Shown here in pieces: positions 1 through 7,820 of a stretch of 23,788 bases of DNA; within the stretch, counting starts at the first letter, position 1; every line of letters begins with the position of its first letter. The position numbers and the translations under genes are program-made. Where the stretch lies: IMG/VR virus record IMGVR_UViG_3300043431_000292, positions 1 to 23,788 of that record, one strand, 5' to 3'. The DNA is from a virus. A model generated the notes under the pieces. That model saw nothing but the letters and a program-made list of their open reading frames with translations. It was not told the DNA's origin and ran no database searches.

Positions 1-2
1 TA

Positions 3-305
3 TACTCAGCATCTAGCCCAACGTACGCAGTTGATGGGAGGATTGCAGTAATAAACAGCTCGGCAACAAGCTGCAAAATTGTTTCGGTTATCGGTAGATC
101 GTGGTCGGACGGCTCATCATCAAATGTTAAGAGCGTGTTAGGTGTTCACTCCAACGGTGATTTTGTGCTAGCACCGATGGCATCTAACACTGGCGCGGCG
201 TATGGTAATTTCAGCACTGTAACGGGGGTCGGCATTCCGGTGGCTACTAGCTCTCCAACATCTGCGATCGCTGTCCCACCTACAACCTATGTGAGAATTG
301 CGTAA
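3..305 (+). CDS. C-terminal end of a late/tail-region protein (5' end outside window)
   Basis: The reading frame is open from the first bases and closes with TAA at 303-305, giving about 100 residues of a protein that starts upstream. The visible part is rich in Ser, Thr, Ala, Val and Gly and has no charged clusters, typical of beta-rich phage tail or fibre proteins, but I recognise no family. Its stop overlaps the ATG of the next gene by one base, implying translational coupling. The position ahead of other putative tail genes supports a structural role; that role is inference. Confidence 0.6.
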   Translation, partial: YSASSPTYAVDGRIAVINSSATSCKIVSVIGRSWSDGSSSNVKSVLGVHSNGDFVLAPMASNTGAAYGNFSTVTGVGIPVATSSPTSAIAVPPTTYVRIA

Positions 306-685
306 TGAGTGACATTGTTTTTATTTCAGGTGGCGCTTCGCCAACACACAAAACTAGCGGCCTATCTCGCACCGAATACATCGAGCTGTTTACTCCAAGC
401 GAGCAGGCTTTGTATTTCCGTTTTATGGATAATATATATGGCGATTTATCATTTATGCCGACCGGAGCCGTTGCGCTCACAGACGTAGCAGCCGCGCTAG
501 GCTCAAGCCTAACATACATGGATTTAATGATAATTGGCAAGGCGTCATTTACTCTTGCGCCTGCCGAGAGCGGATTCGATATGACCAGTTCAAAAGTGAT
601 TGGCGGTCTAACTGCGATGAGCTTACTTGGTATGCTTGACGACGAGACGAGACTACCCACAATTTTACAAGGTAAGCCGCTATGA
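305..685 (+). CDS. Hypothetical phage protein, 126 aa
   Basis: The ATG overlaps the upstream stop (TAATG) and the stop overlaps the next start (ATGA), so this is an internal gene of a tightly coupled late operon. The protein is soluble-looking and mixed alpha/beta: an N-terminal part with SGGASPTHKTSGLSRTEY, a central hydrophobic stretch (TYMDLMIIGKASFTL) and an Ala/Gly-rich tail. I do not recognise a family. Position suggests an accessory tail or virion-assembly protein. A minus-strand ORF fully overlaps it (280-660) but has no ribosome-binding or operon context and is treated as a shadow. Confidence 0.65.
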   Translation: MSDIVFISGGASPTHKTSGLSRTEYIELFTPSEQALYFRFMDNIYGDLSFMPTGAVALTDVAAALGSSLTYMDLMIIGKASFTLAPAESGFDMTSSKVIGGLTAMSLLGMLDDETRLPTILQGKPL

Positions 686-1068
686 GATACCTAGATGCTA
701 TCCAAGAACGTTACGAGTTATTAGTTCCGCTCAAAATTCGCCTTTTTATTGGTATGATGGTGGCTGCGAATAGTGCAGCACTAGCTATATATTTGGCGTG
801 TAAATTTGCAGATTTTGAGATAGGATATAATCAGGCGTTAGCGTTATTTTTAATTTATCGTGTTTGCGCGTTCATGGCAAACCCGCAAATGAAGCTAACA
901 GACGAAAGCGTAGCATTTATGAGTTCGGAGCGTATATTGTGGAATCTAGCATCCTTTGTGGTATTGATGGCAACGTGGGCAATAGTGTCGATAGGTTGGG
1001 CGCTACTGAAATTGGCAAAATCTGCGATTCTGATGATGCCCTTGCTAAGCAACTATTTAGCGAGCTAG
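682..1068 (+). CDS. Small phage membrane protein, about 3 predicted TM segments
   Basis: The 128-residue product starts with a charged amphipathic N-terminus (MRYLDAIQERYELLVPLKIR). Three hydrophobic stretches follow at about residues 18-40, 50-68 and 86-118. The start overlaps the preceding stop as ATGA. The number of segments and the position at the end of the tail genes would fit a holin or a membrane protein of the lysis or superinfection-exclusion type. No holin signature is recognised and no endolysin is visible nearby, so I leave it as a membrane protein. The last ~90 bases overlap another plus-strand frame (975-1268). Confidence 0.6.
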   Translation: MRYLDAIQERYELLVPLKIRLFIGMMVAANSAALAIYLACKFADFEIGYNQALALFLIYRVCAFMANPQMKLTDESVAFMSSERILWNLASFVVLMATWAIVSIGWALLKLAKSAILMMPLLSNYLAS

Positions 1069-1268
1069 CCGCAGAAGTTGAGGTAGTCTTTAATTCCATA
1101 GATGAAATTGAGCAAAGCGGGAATATAGACTACCTAAAAGCGATATACCATTGTTTAGAACATGTACAAAAAGGTGGTACAATTGAAACATTTAAGCCAC
1201 TTGTAAGGACTTCAACGTATGCCGGACAATCAAGAAGAAAACAAAGCAGGTATAGCGGAATGCACTAG
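975..1268 (+). CDS. Possible small acidic protein in an overlapping frame, start uncertain
   Basis: Between the stop at 1068 and the ATG at 1219 the only open plus-strand frame is this one. It reads like real protein: helical and acidic, with segments such as DDALAKQLFSELAAEVEVVF and SIDEIEQSGNIDYLKAIYHC. It contains no ATG in its coding part. GTG 975 (weak GATGG upstream), TTG 996 and TTG 864 are possible starts. Another possibility is that it is reached from the preceding membrane-protein frame by a -1 shift near the AAAA at 1017-1020. It overlaps the next gene by 50 bases. Existence of coding is fairly likely; the exact start is a guess. Confidence 0.4.
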   Translation: MGNSVDRLGATEIGKICDSDDALAKQLFSELAAEVEVVFNSIDEIEQSGNIDYLKAIYHCLEHVQKGGTIETFKPLVRTSTYAGQSRRKQSRYSGMH

Positions 1269-1683
1269 CAGTCAGGAAAAACTTGTGTCGGCATTACTTA
1301 GTAATAAATTCTTAGAAGCTAGGATTCAAGAAATCTCGACTCTCGTACATAAGAACGACGAAAAGCACACGCAGGCTTATGTTAGCCTGCAAAAATTGAT
1401 ATCCGATAATGATAAAAAACACACAGAGTCAATAGAGTCATTGCGCGTAGAATCAAACGGGCACTACCGCGCCTTGTCCGTGCAAATAAACACAGTCAAT
1501 AACTCTGTGGTTATGCTTACAAAGACATTAAAACCCTATCTTGATCGAGCGAGCAGAGTTAAGGGTTTCGTTTATAAGTGGTCGCCGCTAATCGCATTTT
1601 TATCCATTATTGGTTGGGCGATAACTATTGTTGCGGCTGATAAAATCGGCCTGTTTTTTGATATAGCAATTAAACTACTGTAG
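1219..1683 (+). CDS. Coiled-coil protein with C-terminal membrane anchor, 154 aa
   Basis: The start is supported by TAAGGA about 10 bases upstream. Residues ~20-100 are charged, with helical heptad character (VHKNDEKHTQAYVSLQKLI and SDNDKKHTESIESLRVES look like an internally repeated module). A hydrophobic segment follows at about 124-150 (SPLIAFLSIIGWAITIVAA). The topology is a long soluble N-terminal coiled coil tethered by one C-terminal TM. Similar small tail-anchored coiled-coil proteins occur near phage tail and lysis genes; function unknown. Confidence 0.65.
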   Translation: MPDNQEENKAGIAECTSSQEKLVSALLSNKFLEARIQEISTLVHKNDEKHTQAYVSLQKLISDNDKKHTESIESLRVESNGHYRALSVQINTVNNSVVMLTKTLKPYLDRASRVKGFVYKWSPLIAFLSIIGWAITIVAADKIGLFFDIAIKLL

Positions 1684-1691
1684 GTTAAACA

Positions 1692-2867
1692 ATGGCAACC
1701 ATAACTATATCGGCAGATAGAGACCCTGAAACAGGTAAGCTCAAAGGGAGCTATTCGCCGCCAAATTACGATGTTGGCAGCCCGCCTGTGGCGTCGGCGT
1801 TTTTAGGAACTTTCACGCAGGGCAATACTTTTACTGTGATGGGCAGCAATCTCTCATCAAACCGTCAATCACAATTGTTCTATGATGATTTTTCTTACGG
1901 CACAGTTGGCCAGCCCATCTCTGGCGGTGCTACGTGGACTACATTAGGAGGTCAGCCTCCGTATAGGTATGACTCAACCGGTTTATCCGCAGGGAAAAGA
2001 AGCGCATACTTAGATATGCAGGGAACGTTTGACTACATAACTGGAATAACGTTTGAAGATAAAAATGAGATTCACTGCGAACACTGGCTAAAGTACAATA
2101 TGATTACGGTCGGGCCCGACGATGGATCTGGAGGGCCACAGATGAAACTGACTCGTATCGGCTCTGGGGCTGATCTTGGCTCCATATCAAGCAACCCAAA
2201 TTTAACGCTGACAATGCTTGATGTAAGTGCCGGCGGGTATATAGGTGGATCGCCACAGGTTTTCAACGCACCAGCTAAAAGTACAAATGACACAGGGCAA
2301 AACGTATCTGGTTACATTGCTCTTGCACCAGATAATAGCTGGCATAAGGTTCATATGGCAGGGAAGGTGTCAACGTTAGGTCAAACAAATGGATGGCGTT
2401 ATTTCAAAACAGACCAAATAGGGAATAACTCACAAGGCTACAGCGGGGACGCGGCTACTGCAAGCTGGACGAATGGATCACAAAAGCATTTTGCATCCCC
2501 CAATGGAGTAGTGGCAAGGACTGAGTGGGATGGTGAGCCATGGTCTACCCTAGACTCCGACGATATAAATACGGTCAATCATTATTTCGGTAAAGTTGTA
2601 CTTCCGTTTTTCTCTCGTGTCTACCAAGTGTCCCAAGTTTGGGTGGCTGGATTTTGGCTTAACGATAGTGCAGAGCGGGTAGTAGTATCAACGTCAAGCG
2701 ATACAAATACCGCACTGAAAACTGGGATAATCCAGCCAAACATATCAAGAACAGGCGGTCAATGGCAATTTCAAGTCGAAACCGGAAACCTTCCGGATAG
2801 TGGCGACTTGTACGCGTACGTAGTAAATGCAAATCGTAAAATTTCAGCCCCTTTAAAAATCAGGTAG
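1692..2867 (+). CDS. Beta-rich phage surface/tail protein, 391 aa
   Basis: The protein is long, rich in Gly, Ser, Thr and Asn, and lacks Cys-rich or helical parts. Residues ~38-55 (FLGTFTQGNTFTVMGSNL) and the last ~40 residues resemble short Ig-like/IPT-TIG strands. The central ~60-330 region, with many aromatic residues and DDFSYGTVGQPI-type text, looks like a jelly-roll (concanavalin A-like) carbohydrate-binding body. It sits 8 bases after the upstream stop and 4 bases before the next tail gene. Likely a tail or receptor-binding accessory protein; the fold assignment is inference from composition, not a recognised motif. Confidence 0.6.
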   Translation: MATITISADRDPETGKLKGSYSPPNYDVGSPPVASAFLGTFTQGNTFTVMGSNLSSNRQSQLFYDDFSYGTVGQPISGGATWTTLGGQPPYRYDSTGLSAGKRSAYLDMQGTFDYITGITFEDKNEIHCEHWLKYNMITVGPDDGSGGPQMKLTRIGSGADLGSISSNPNLTLTMLDVSAGGYIGGSPQVFNAPAKSTNDTGQNVSGYIALAPDNSWHKVHMAGKVSTLGQTNGWRYFKTDQIGNNSQGYSGDAATASWTNGSQKHFASPNGVVARTEWDGEPWSTLDSDDINTVNHYFGKVVLPFFSRVYQVSQVWVAGFWLNDSAERVVVSTSSDTNTALKTGIIQPNISRTGGQWQFQVETGNLPDSGDLYAYVVNANRKISAPLKIR

Positions 2868-2871
2868 ACAA

Positions 2872-4140
2872 ATGGCATTAATCGTAAACGGAACAACTCA
2901 ATCCGCCACGGCTGATTTAACCGTTCCTTATATAATGTCCGGCGAGATTACGTTCACTGGGACGTTTAGAACTGGGGCGTCGGTCACTGGCTCGGAGCGC
3001 GTTTCGGCGTCAATTAGGACAGTAAGCGGCAATTACCGAGGACTTAACTTCAGGATAGGCGCAGACGGATATTTTAAGGTTGGGTCAAATACAACGGGCA
3101 GTGATGCATTTGGTACTACCCCATGGCTGGGGGTCGCACAACCCAATACATCCTATAGGTTCCTTGTAAAAAAAGATGTCTCTGGGAATTTAACGGGCTA
3201 CATTAATAGTTTATCTACGACATATACAAGATCTACAGTAAGTAACACATACACACTCACAAAAATTTTAATGAGTGCGACATCAGGCACAGGGGCTCCG
3301 CACTCATTTTTTAACGGACAGTTAGCTAGGGTGGCAATTTTTAACTCTGCTCTATCCGACTCAGATGTGGCCATTTGTTTGTCCCCGTCAACTACCCCAA
3401 TGGATTGCTCTGTCGCCCCGATTGAGTACTGGCCGCTTGTTGGTACAGCGGCTAACAGTGTTGGGGTAAATAGCGCGACACTGTTATCAGGGGCCAGTAT
3501 TGACTCAGACGCCATTGTCGGTCAAACAGTTACAAGTATTAACTCGGGGGCAGCTATTCCCGCAGGTTCCGCGAATGTCCCAGCAGTTACTACGGGATTC
3601 ACAGGGCTTCCAATTTCGATAACGACTAATGCAAGTGGTGTGACCTGCTCCAATATATCAGGCTCGATTAACGCCCCCACTTTTGATGTCAGTGATAGAG
3701 TTGATGGCGGACTGTACCCAAAAAACGGAACTAGCGTACAGTTCACCTTTACCAATGGGTCAGAGTCAGCGTCACTATCGCAAACGGTTGTAAAAAAATC
3801 CGACGAAACACTTGTAGTGGTTTCATCACCGTTATTTACGGCTAACACTATAGCCAATGCAATACTATCTCAAACAGGGAGGACAATAGCCACTGGCGAT
3901 GAGATATATCATACAGTATATGATGATTTATCCATTACCGCTGACACCGACTACACAGTCACAAGTTTAGGCAGTTTTACGATGTGGTTATGGGTGTCTA
4001 GCGGCGCGGATGCTGGGAAAATGTATTTTTATAATGTCGCGATAAGTGAGGGTGGAATTGTAATTAACGGTGGCTTTACATCTTCAGGATTAACATCAAG
4101 CGGCTTAACAAATTCAGGATTGACTAGTATCGGGCTGTAA
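2872..4140 (+). CDS. LamG-like tail/receptor-binding protein with repeated C-terminus, 422 aa
   Basis: Residues ~1-165 read as a LamG/concanavalin A-like sandwich. The segment FFNGQLARVAIFNSALSDSD is the characteristic last-strand motif of that fold (small Gly turn, V.IFN..LS). Beta-rich Ig-like text follows to ~390. The C-terminus ends in pentapeptide-like repeats (SSGLT, SSGLT, NSGLT, SIGL). Such proteins in phages bind surface polysaccharide. It is the last gene of the rightward late block. Its stop codon overlaps the A-run of the terminator that serves the opposing operon. Confidence 0.7.
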   Translation: MALIVNGTTQSATADLTVPYIMSGEITFTGTFRTGASVTGSERVSASIRTVSGNYRGLNFRIGADGYFKVGSNTTGSDAFGTTPWLGVAQPNTSYRFLVKKDVSGNLTGYINSLSTTYTRSTVSNTYTLTKILMSATSGTGAPHSFFNGQLARVAIFNSALSDSDVAICLSPSTTPMDCSVAPIEYWPLVGTAANSVGVNSATLLSGASIDSDAIVGQTVTSINSGAAIPAGSANVPAVTTGFTGLPISITTNASGVTCSNISGSINAPTFDVSDRVDGGLYPKNGTSVQFTFTNGSESASLSQTVVKKSDETLVVVSSPLFTANTIANAILSQTGRTIATGDEIYHTVYDDLSITADTDYTVTSLGSFTMWLWVSSGADAGKMYFYNVAISEGGIVINGGFTSSGLTSSGLTNSGLTSIGL

Positions 4141-4162
4141 AAAAGCCCGTATGAGCACGGGC
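4139..4162 (-). terminator. Rho-independent terminator of the leftward recombination operon
   Basis: Read on the minus strand it is a 6-bp GC-rich stem (GCCCGT, loop GCTCAT, ACGGGC) followed by six T. On the plus strand the hairpin has no T-run, so it is directional for the minus strand, though it could weakly affect the tail transcript. The A-run lies across the stop codon of the LamG-like gene. A second inverted repeat, TGCGCG/CGCGCA at 4173-4193, lies just upstream on the minus strand. The region 4163-4220 holds no gene. Confidence 0.85.
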
Positions 4163-4220
4163 AAGCAGGGAATGCGCGGGAGTTAGGCGCGCACAAGGAA
4201 AGTGTACATCAATCTTGGAA

Positions 4221-4496
4221 TTATTTACCATTTAATCGAAAATCTTCGGTAATCTCGCCATCTATTTTAATATCGCCGCACCTTCTATATTCAATCTCAT
4301 CATCTACAACACCAAGCAGATTATATAAAAACCATACAATAACAGATCCACAAATTAAAGATATGCCAGTAAAAACAACTAAATTTAAGTTATTCATTGT
4401 ATGAATTAAATCTATGTAAATTGGTAATCCGTAAATATATCCAAATACACATACTGCTGATAAAACCACATAAAAAGCAAATTTTCCGTAAGTCAT
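4221..4496 (-). CDS. Small membrane protein, 91 aa, last gene of leftward operon
   Basis: Two hydrophobic segments at about residues 4-30 and 40-62 flank a short loop. The C-terminal tail is acidic and cytoplasm-like (VDDEIEYRRCGDIKIDGEI). The N-terminal wording (MTYGKFAFYVVLSAV) resembles the start of the other small membrane protein of this operon (7635-7817, MKYWAFAFYSVIFEG), so the two may be distant paralogues. It starts one base after the upstream gene's stop and is followed by the operon terminator. Function unknown. Confidence 0.6.
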   Translation of the reverse strand: MTYGKFAFYVVLSAVCVFGYIYGLPIYIDLIHTMNNLNLVVFTGISLICGSVIVWFLYNLLGVVDDEIEYRRCGDIKIDGEITEDFRLNGK

Positions 4497-4497
4497 G

Positions 4498-4890
4498 TTA
4501 GCCCCTATATTTTAAAGTCGTTTGTTCAAAATTAGATTGTGATTGTGCTGCAAATGCAATCGCTTCAACAATCTTCGATACTGGCGAAAGCTTATGCTCC
4601 CTGAAAAACTTATCGTACTCAATTAGATTTACCGCTGTAATCATAATTTTGCCATGGTCAATCCGGTTTTTAGCTGCATAGTTGATTGACTGCAATATAT
4701 CAATAACTGCAATGCGAGTGTTGTCTATTTCAGCCGCGCCGCCGTTAATAACATGCTCTGCTTTTCGCAGTAGTTCGCGAGTATGCGCAAGATTGCTTTT
4801 AGTCTTTGTGTACGAGTCTTTTACTTCGCGCAACTTCTTTTTTGTCTCGGCCAATTCAGCGGCCATGGATTCTACATTCATCTGATTCAT
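4498..4890 (-). CDS. Hypothetical protein with N-terminal coiled coil, 130 aa
   Basis: Residues ~5-50 form a strongly charged coiled coil (AAELAETKKKLREVKDSYTK), followed by a mixed helical C-terminal region without recognisable motifs. Its start overlaps the previous gene's stop by 4 bases, and it ends directly ahead of the next gene, so it is co-translated in the recombination operon. No known family recognised. Confidence 0.6.
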   Translation of the reverse strand: MNQMNVESMAAELAETKKKLREVKDSYTKTKSNLAHTRELLRKAEHVINGGAAEIDNTRIAVIDILQSINYAAKNRIDHGKIMITAVNLIEYDKFFREHKLSPVSKIVEAIAFAAQSQSNFEQTTLKYRG

Positions 4891-5288
4891 TTTTTATCCT
4901 TCGCAGGTGGTAGTCCCATCTTGGACCTGTGTTTATCTCTAATTGATAGCGCCTCCTCGACTGGCACAGGAGGGCATAGCTTTATAGCTCCAATGTAAAC
5001 AACGTAAAGCCCATTGGCGCGCTCGTATAGATTCATGTAGCCAGTTGAGCTTACTTGCTGCCTAATTTTCTTGGTTTCTTTTCCGTTGTTTTTATCTTCT
5101 GGAGCCTGATTAAAAATTGGCAAATTAGCGGGCTGAATTTCTTTTGTGCTGCTAACAACTGGCACAGATTTAAGGCCTTGCTTCTTTAACCATTCTTTTG
5201 TGAGCCTATCTATTTCGTCAATCTCGGCGCGCTTGATATGTGCGCAAGGTGCTGCTGTTCCTGTAAATCTCTCGTCTAAAATTCCCAT
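4887..5288 (-). CDS. Hypothetical protein, 133 aa
   Basis: The N-terminal half is charged and probably helical (EIDEIDRLTKEWLKKQGLKS), the middle is polar and linker-like, and the C-terminal ~50 residues are more compact (YMNLYERANGLYVVYIGAIK then LCPPVPVEEALSIRDK). It sits 11 bases after the coiled-coil gene and overlaps the next by 4 bases. No family recognised; operon membership suggests a recombination or early accessory role. Confidence 0.55.
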   Translation of the reverse strand: MGILDERFTGTAAPCAHIKRAEIDEIDRLTKEWLKKQGLKSVPVVSSTKEIQPANLPIFNQAPEDKNNGKETKKIRQQVSSTGYMNLYERANGLYVVYIGAIKLCPPVPVEEALSIRDKHRSKMGLPPAKDKK

Positions 5289-5299
5289 GATTCACCTAC

Positions 5300-6307
5300 T
5301 TAATAATTTATTGTGCAATTGCGAATAGTATTTTTAGCAAGAGCTACAACGACTGAGGTTGCGAGGTCTTTAGTTAATCCAAGCTCTATAAGATCATCAA
5401 GCGCCTCATTATTCTTGCGCTTCTGATTTGCTTTATTAGCTGCTTGTTTTGTTGCTATGGCTTCTGCTTCGGCCCTCTCACATGCAATGCGGTGTTCGGT
5501 GTCTGCAATGGCCTGAAGTCGATCGCGTTCAGCCTTTTCAGCAGCTTGTTTAGCTGCAATTTCAGCGGCTTGTTTTTGTGCTATTTCACGAGCCTCAGCC
5601 TCTGCCTTTTCACGCTGCGCACGGTCAATAGCTGCTTGCGCTTCTGCTGCTTTCTTGGCGGCTTCATCTTTGATTCGTTGCTGTTCGGCTGCTGCTGCGC
5701 GATCCGCTTCAATACGGGCGTTTTCAGCGGCATCACGCGCTATCTGTTCCTCGCGCTCTTTCTGCGCATTGGCCGCAATCTCAGCATCAATAATAGCCTG
5801 CTTTGCTGCCTCTTCTTTCTGGCGCAAATGCTCGGCATACATGAATACGGCTAGCTCATGATCACGGTCAACCTGTTCTTGCAATTCCTTCGCTGCGATT
5901 TCTGCAAGGCGAATTCTTTCTGCTTCGTCTTCATCGGCAATGCGCTTGGCTTCAATGGCGTCCTGCTCGGCTTGCCAATCATCCAAAGGCTTGCGCACTT
6001 CATCACGCCAAGAATCTAGCGTGTCTCTCATATTCTTACGGTTTGCATCAATCTTTTTTGGTATTTCTTTTGCTTCATCTGCCAAAGCTTTTCCAAGTGT
6101 TTCTAGTGCTGATTTAGACTGAGAAACCTTGTAAGCCATTGACGCAATAGCATCACGGCCTTTCTTGGTCGTCAGGTCTGGCACAAACGCATCTATTTCA
6201 GCGCGTACATGTGCTAGATATGGATCAAGTGCGCCATCTTTTGTGAATACGGCCATAGCCTTTTCACGCGGCGGCATAAAAGCCAATTCTTTGTTTTCAG
6301 TAGTCAT
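5300..6307 (-). CDS. Conserved phage Ala/Glu-rich coiled-coil protein next to the recombination genes
   Basis: Residues 1-115 form a conserved-looking head (LAFMPPREKAMAVFTKDGAL, then DPYLAHVRAEIDAFVPDLTT and KGRDAIASMAYKVSQSKSAL) of a kind I recognise from many temperate phages, always beside an exonuclease and annealing protein. Residues ~115-300 are a very long Ala/Glu/Lys/Arg heptad-rich helix resembling TolA-like stalks. A small C-terminal domain (EALDDLIELGLTKDLATSVV) ends the protein. A rod joining two small domains would suit a scaffold for the recombination proteins; that role is inference. The protein is 14 bases downstream of the exonuclease gene. Confidence 0.7.
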   Translation of the reverse strand: MTTENKELAFMPPREKAMAVFTKDGALDPYLAHVRAEIDAFVPDLTTKKGRDAIASMAYKVSQSKSALETLGKALADEAKEIPKKIDANRKNMRDTLDSWRDEVRKPLDDWQAEQDAIEAKRIADEDEAERIRLAEIAAKELQEQVDRDHELAVFMYAEHLRQKEEAAKQAIIDAEIAANAQKEREEQIARDAAENARIEADRAAAAEQQRIKDEAAKKAAEAQAAIDRAQREKAEAEAREIAQKQAAEIAAKQAAEKAERDRLQAIADTEHRIACERAEAEAIATKQAANKANQKRKNNEALDDLIELGLTKDLATSVVVALAKNTIRNCTINY

Positions 6308-6321
6308 GATTATTTCCTTAA

Positions 6322-6975
6322 TTATTTAATGTATTGATCGTGTTCGGTTGCGAATTGCTTAACCGCGTTTTCAATCCACAGATTGGCCTTTGCGCACTTC
6401 TCTAGCATGGCTTTTTCTATTTCCATGTCACGAGTGTATCGAGCTACAGTTATGCGGTGGTGCATAGGTATGGCGCTGTCAATGATGTGTATTGAACGGT
6501 CATCCCAAGGCTTTAGTAGTTCTTCTGGCGTATCTACTGCGCAGTAGGCTATTTCCCACTCTGGCAAGTCAAACAGGCACATATAGCCGCGAGCCTGCCA
6601 TTCATAGCCTTTCTTGTCTGCATCCTCATAAGTTAGCGGGAACGTTAAAAGCGACAATGCTACCTTAATATCAACGCCTTTCTTGGAGTGCGCAGCGACT
6701 AAATCCGGCTCGCCTGTGATTATTCCGTTGTTTCTGCGTCCAGTGCTTTCGATCTTTTTAAGGTCGTAGAGGAAAACATCATTGTAAAGCTGTATGCCTG
6801 CATCTTCGCACATGCGCCCCTTCTGGATTGCCTGCACATCATCCAAATTCTTGCGCACACCGAAAAGCGTTTCTCGCACAATTTCCATCATTGCAGTTTT
6901 TGCAGTATCGCCAAAAATCTCACCTTTGGTTTTTGAGCCTGTCATTATCTTATCTATCGAGCTGCATCTAATCAT
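6322..6975 (-). CDS. YqaJ-type phage recombination exonuclease (PD-(D/E)XK fold)
   Basis: The catalytic signature is visible: an acidic helix residue near E57 (KGRMCEDAGI), then GEPD with D91, and the V-D-I-K strand with D102 and K104. This is the E...D...DxK arrangement of lambda Exo/YqaJ 5'-3' dsDNA exonucleases. The length of 217 aa is normal. Its start overlaps the annealing-protein gene by 4 bases, the usual pairing for a two-component single-strand annealing recombination system acting on phage DNA ends and replication intermediates. Functional identity rests on motif plus partner. Confidence 0.85.
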   Translation of the reverse strand: MIRCSSIDKIMTGSKTKGEIFGDTAKTAMMEIVRETLFGVRKNLDDVQAIQKGRMCEDAGIQLYNDVFLYDLKKIESTGRRNNGIITGEPDLVAAHSKKGVDIKVALSLLTFPLTYEDADKKGYEWQARGYMCLFDLPEWEIAYCAVDTPEELLKPWDDRSIHIIDSAIPMHHRITVARYTRDMEIEKAMLEKCAKANLWIENAVKQFATEHDQYIK

Positions 6976-7634
6976 TGCGTCACCTGTTCATTTAATACTT
7001 TTAGTTGCGATTCTGTTAATTCAAAACCATGTAGCAACTTTTCTTTTGTGTACTCACCGCTGTTAATTTTTGCAATTGCACCAGCGAGACGGCTATCATT
7101 TATCGGCTCTTTTTGGTGCTGAATTGGCACTGATGATTGTGCGCTTTGGTCTTCGTTTTCATCTTTTGGCAAATGAAGTTCGCCTTTGTGCCATAGCTCA
7201 AGAGCGCAACCAAAACGCATAGCAGCATTTCTAAGAGCATCACCAATAAGCTCTTTAATTGCGTCACCGCCACTCTTTCCAGTAGCATCTCCATACCCAA
7301 GTCTAGTGACGCCAAGGATTGTTAGTTTTATCCATAAGCCGCCTATATTGTCTTTTGCTGGCAGCCCTTGTGCGTCAAGAGCTAAAGGCTCCCAAGACCA
7401 CGCAGGGTCTACATTAAGCAGCCTATCAGTGATTGCAGCGTGCCCAACATAATCAAGGTGTACAACTTGAGGGTGGTGCCAGCCGCCACATATCGTGCAT
7501 CTTTTCCCCTTGCTAACATCAGCCTTTACAGCGTCAGTTTGCGCCTTAGTTGGCTTTGGAAGCTTGCCTACTTGGTGTGGCTCAAATGGCGCTCTTAATT
7601 TTTCAAATCCTGCACGAAGAATATCGTCTGACAT
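6972..7634 (-). CDS. Rad52/DdrA-like single-strand annealing protein
   Basis: The core reads HLDYVGHAAITDRLLNVDP and then a Trp-rich WSWEPL, followed by GLWIKLTILGVTRLGYGDA and IKELIGDALRNAAMRFGCAL. This pattern (V-G-H, TDRL, DP.W.W, G..R.G.G.A, A.KE...DALRNAAMRFG) is that of phage Rad52-like annealing proteins. A small CxxC...HH zinc-knuckle-like motif (CTICGGWHHP) precedes it. The C-terminal ~60 residues are polar and probably interact with partners. The start has a good AGGAG site. Its partner exonuclease lies directly downstream. Confidence 0.75.
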   Translation of the reverse strand: MSDDILRAGFEKLRAPFEPHQVGKLPKPTKAQTDAVKADVSKGKRCTICGGWHHPQVVHLDYVGHAAITDRLLNVDPAWSWEPLALDAQGLPAKDNIGGLWIKLTILGVTRLGYGDATGKSGGDAIKELIGDALRNAAMRFGCALELWHKGELHLPKDENEDQSAQSSVPIQHQKEPINDSRLAGAIAKINSGEYTKEKLLHGFELTESQLKVLNEQVTQ

Positions 7635-7817
7635 TTAAAACTCCTGAGATTCTAATGTTATATTGAAATGCTTTGGTTTTAGCTGTGATCCACTGATTAA
7701 AAGCGCAACCAATATCCACCAACCAGAATGGCCACCGATAAAAACAGCCCAGCCAAATATACCCCAAACTATTCCCTCAAAAATAACTGAGTAAAATGCG
7801 AACGCCCAATATTTCAT
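7635..7817 (-). CDS. Small membrane protein, 60 aa
   Basis: Almost the whole chain is hydrophobic and Trp/Phe/Gly-rich, with two probable TM segments (about residues 4-27 and 30-45) and a polar C-terminus. A GGGGTG ribosome site precedes the ATG. It ends one base before the annealing-protein gene. Resembles the N-terminus of the other small membrane protein of the operon at 4221-4496. Function unknown. Confidence 0.55.
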   Translation of the reverse strand: MKYWAFAFYSVIFEGIVWGIFGWAVFIGGHSGWWILVALLISGSQLKPKHFNITLESQEF

Positions 7818-7820
7818 GCG

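Noticed and set aside
280-660. Minus-strand ORF of 126 aa under the tail gene
   Set aside because: It is wholly inside a coupled plus-strand gene, lacks a ribosome site and operon context, and is probably a shadow.
1010-1030. Programmed -1 frameshift as the main explanation for the 975-1268 frame
   Set aside because: Only a single AAAA is present and there is no canonical X-XXY-YYZ heptamer or clear downstream structure, so it is kept only as an alternative.
3198-3857. Two minus-strand ORFs under the LamG-like gene
   Set aside because: They mirror a clearly coding plus-strand gene and have no independent signals.
5444-6122. Plus-strand ORFs rich in Cys, Phe and Ser opposite the coiled-coil gene
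   Set aside because: Their odd composition is the complement of a repetitive Ala/Glu/Lys coiled coil; no start signals.
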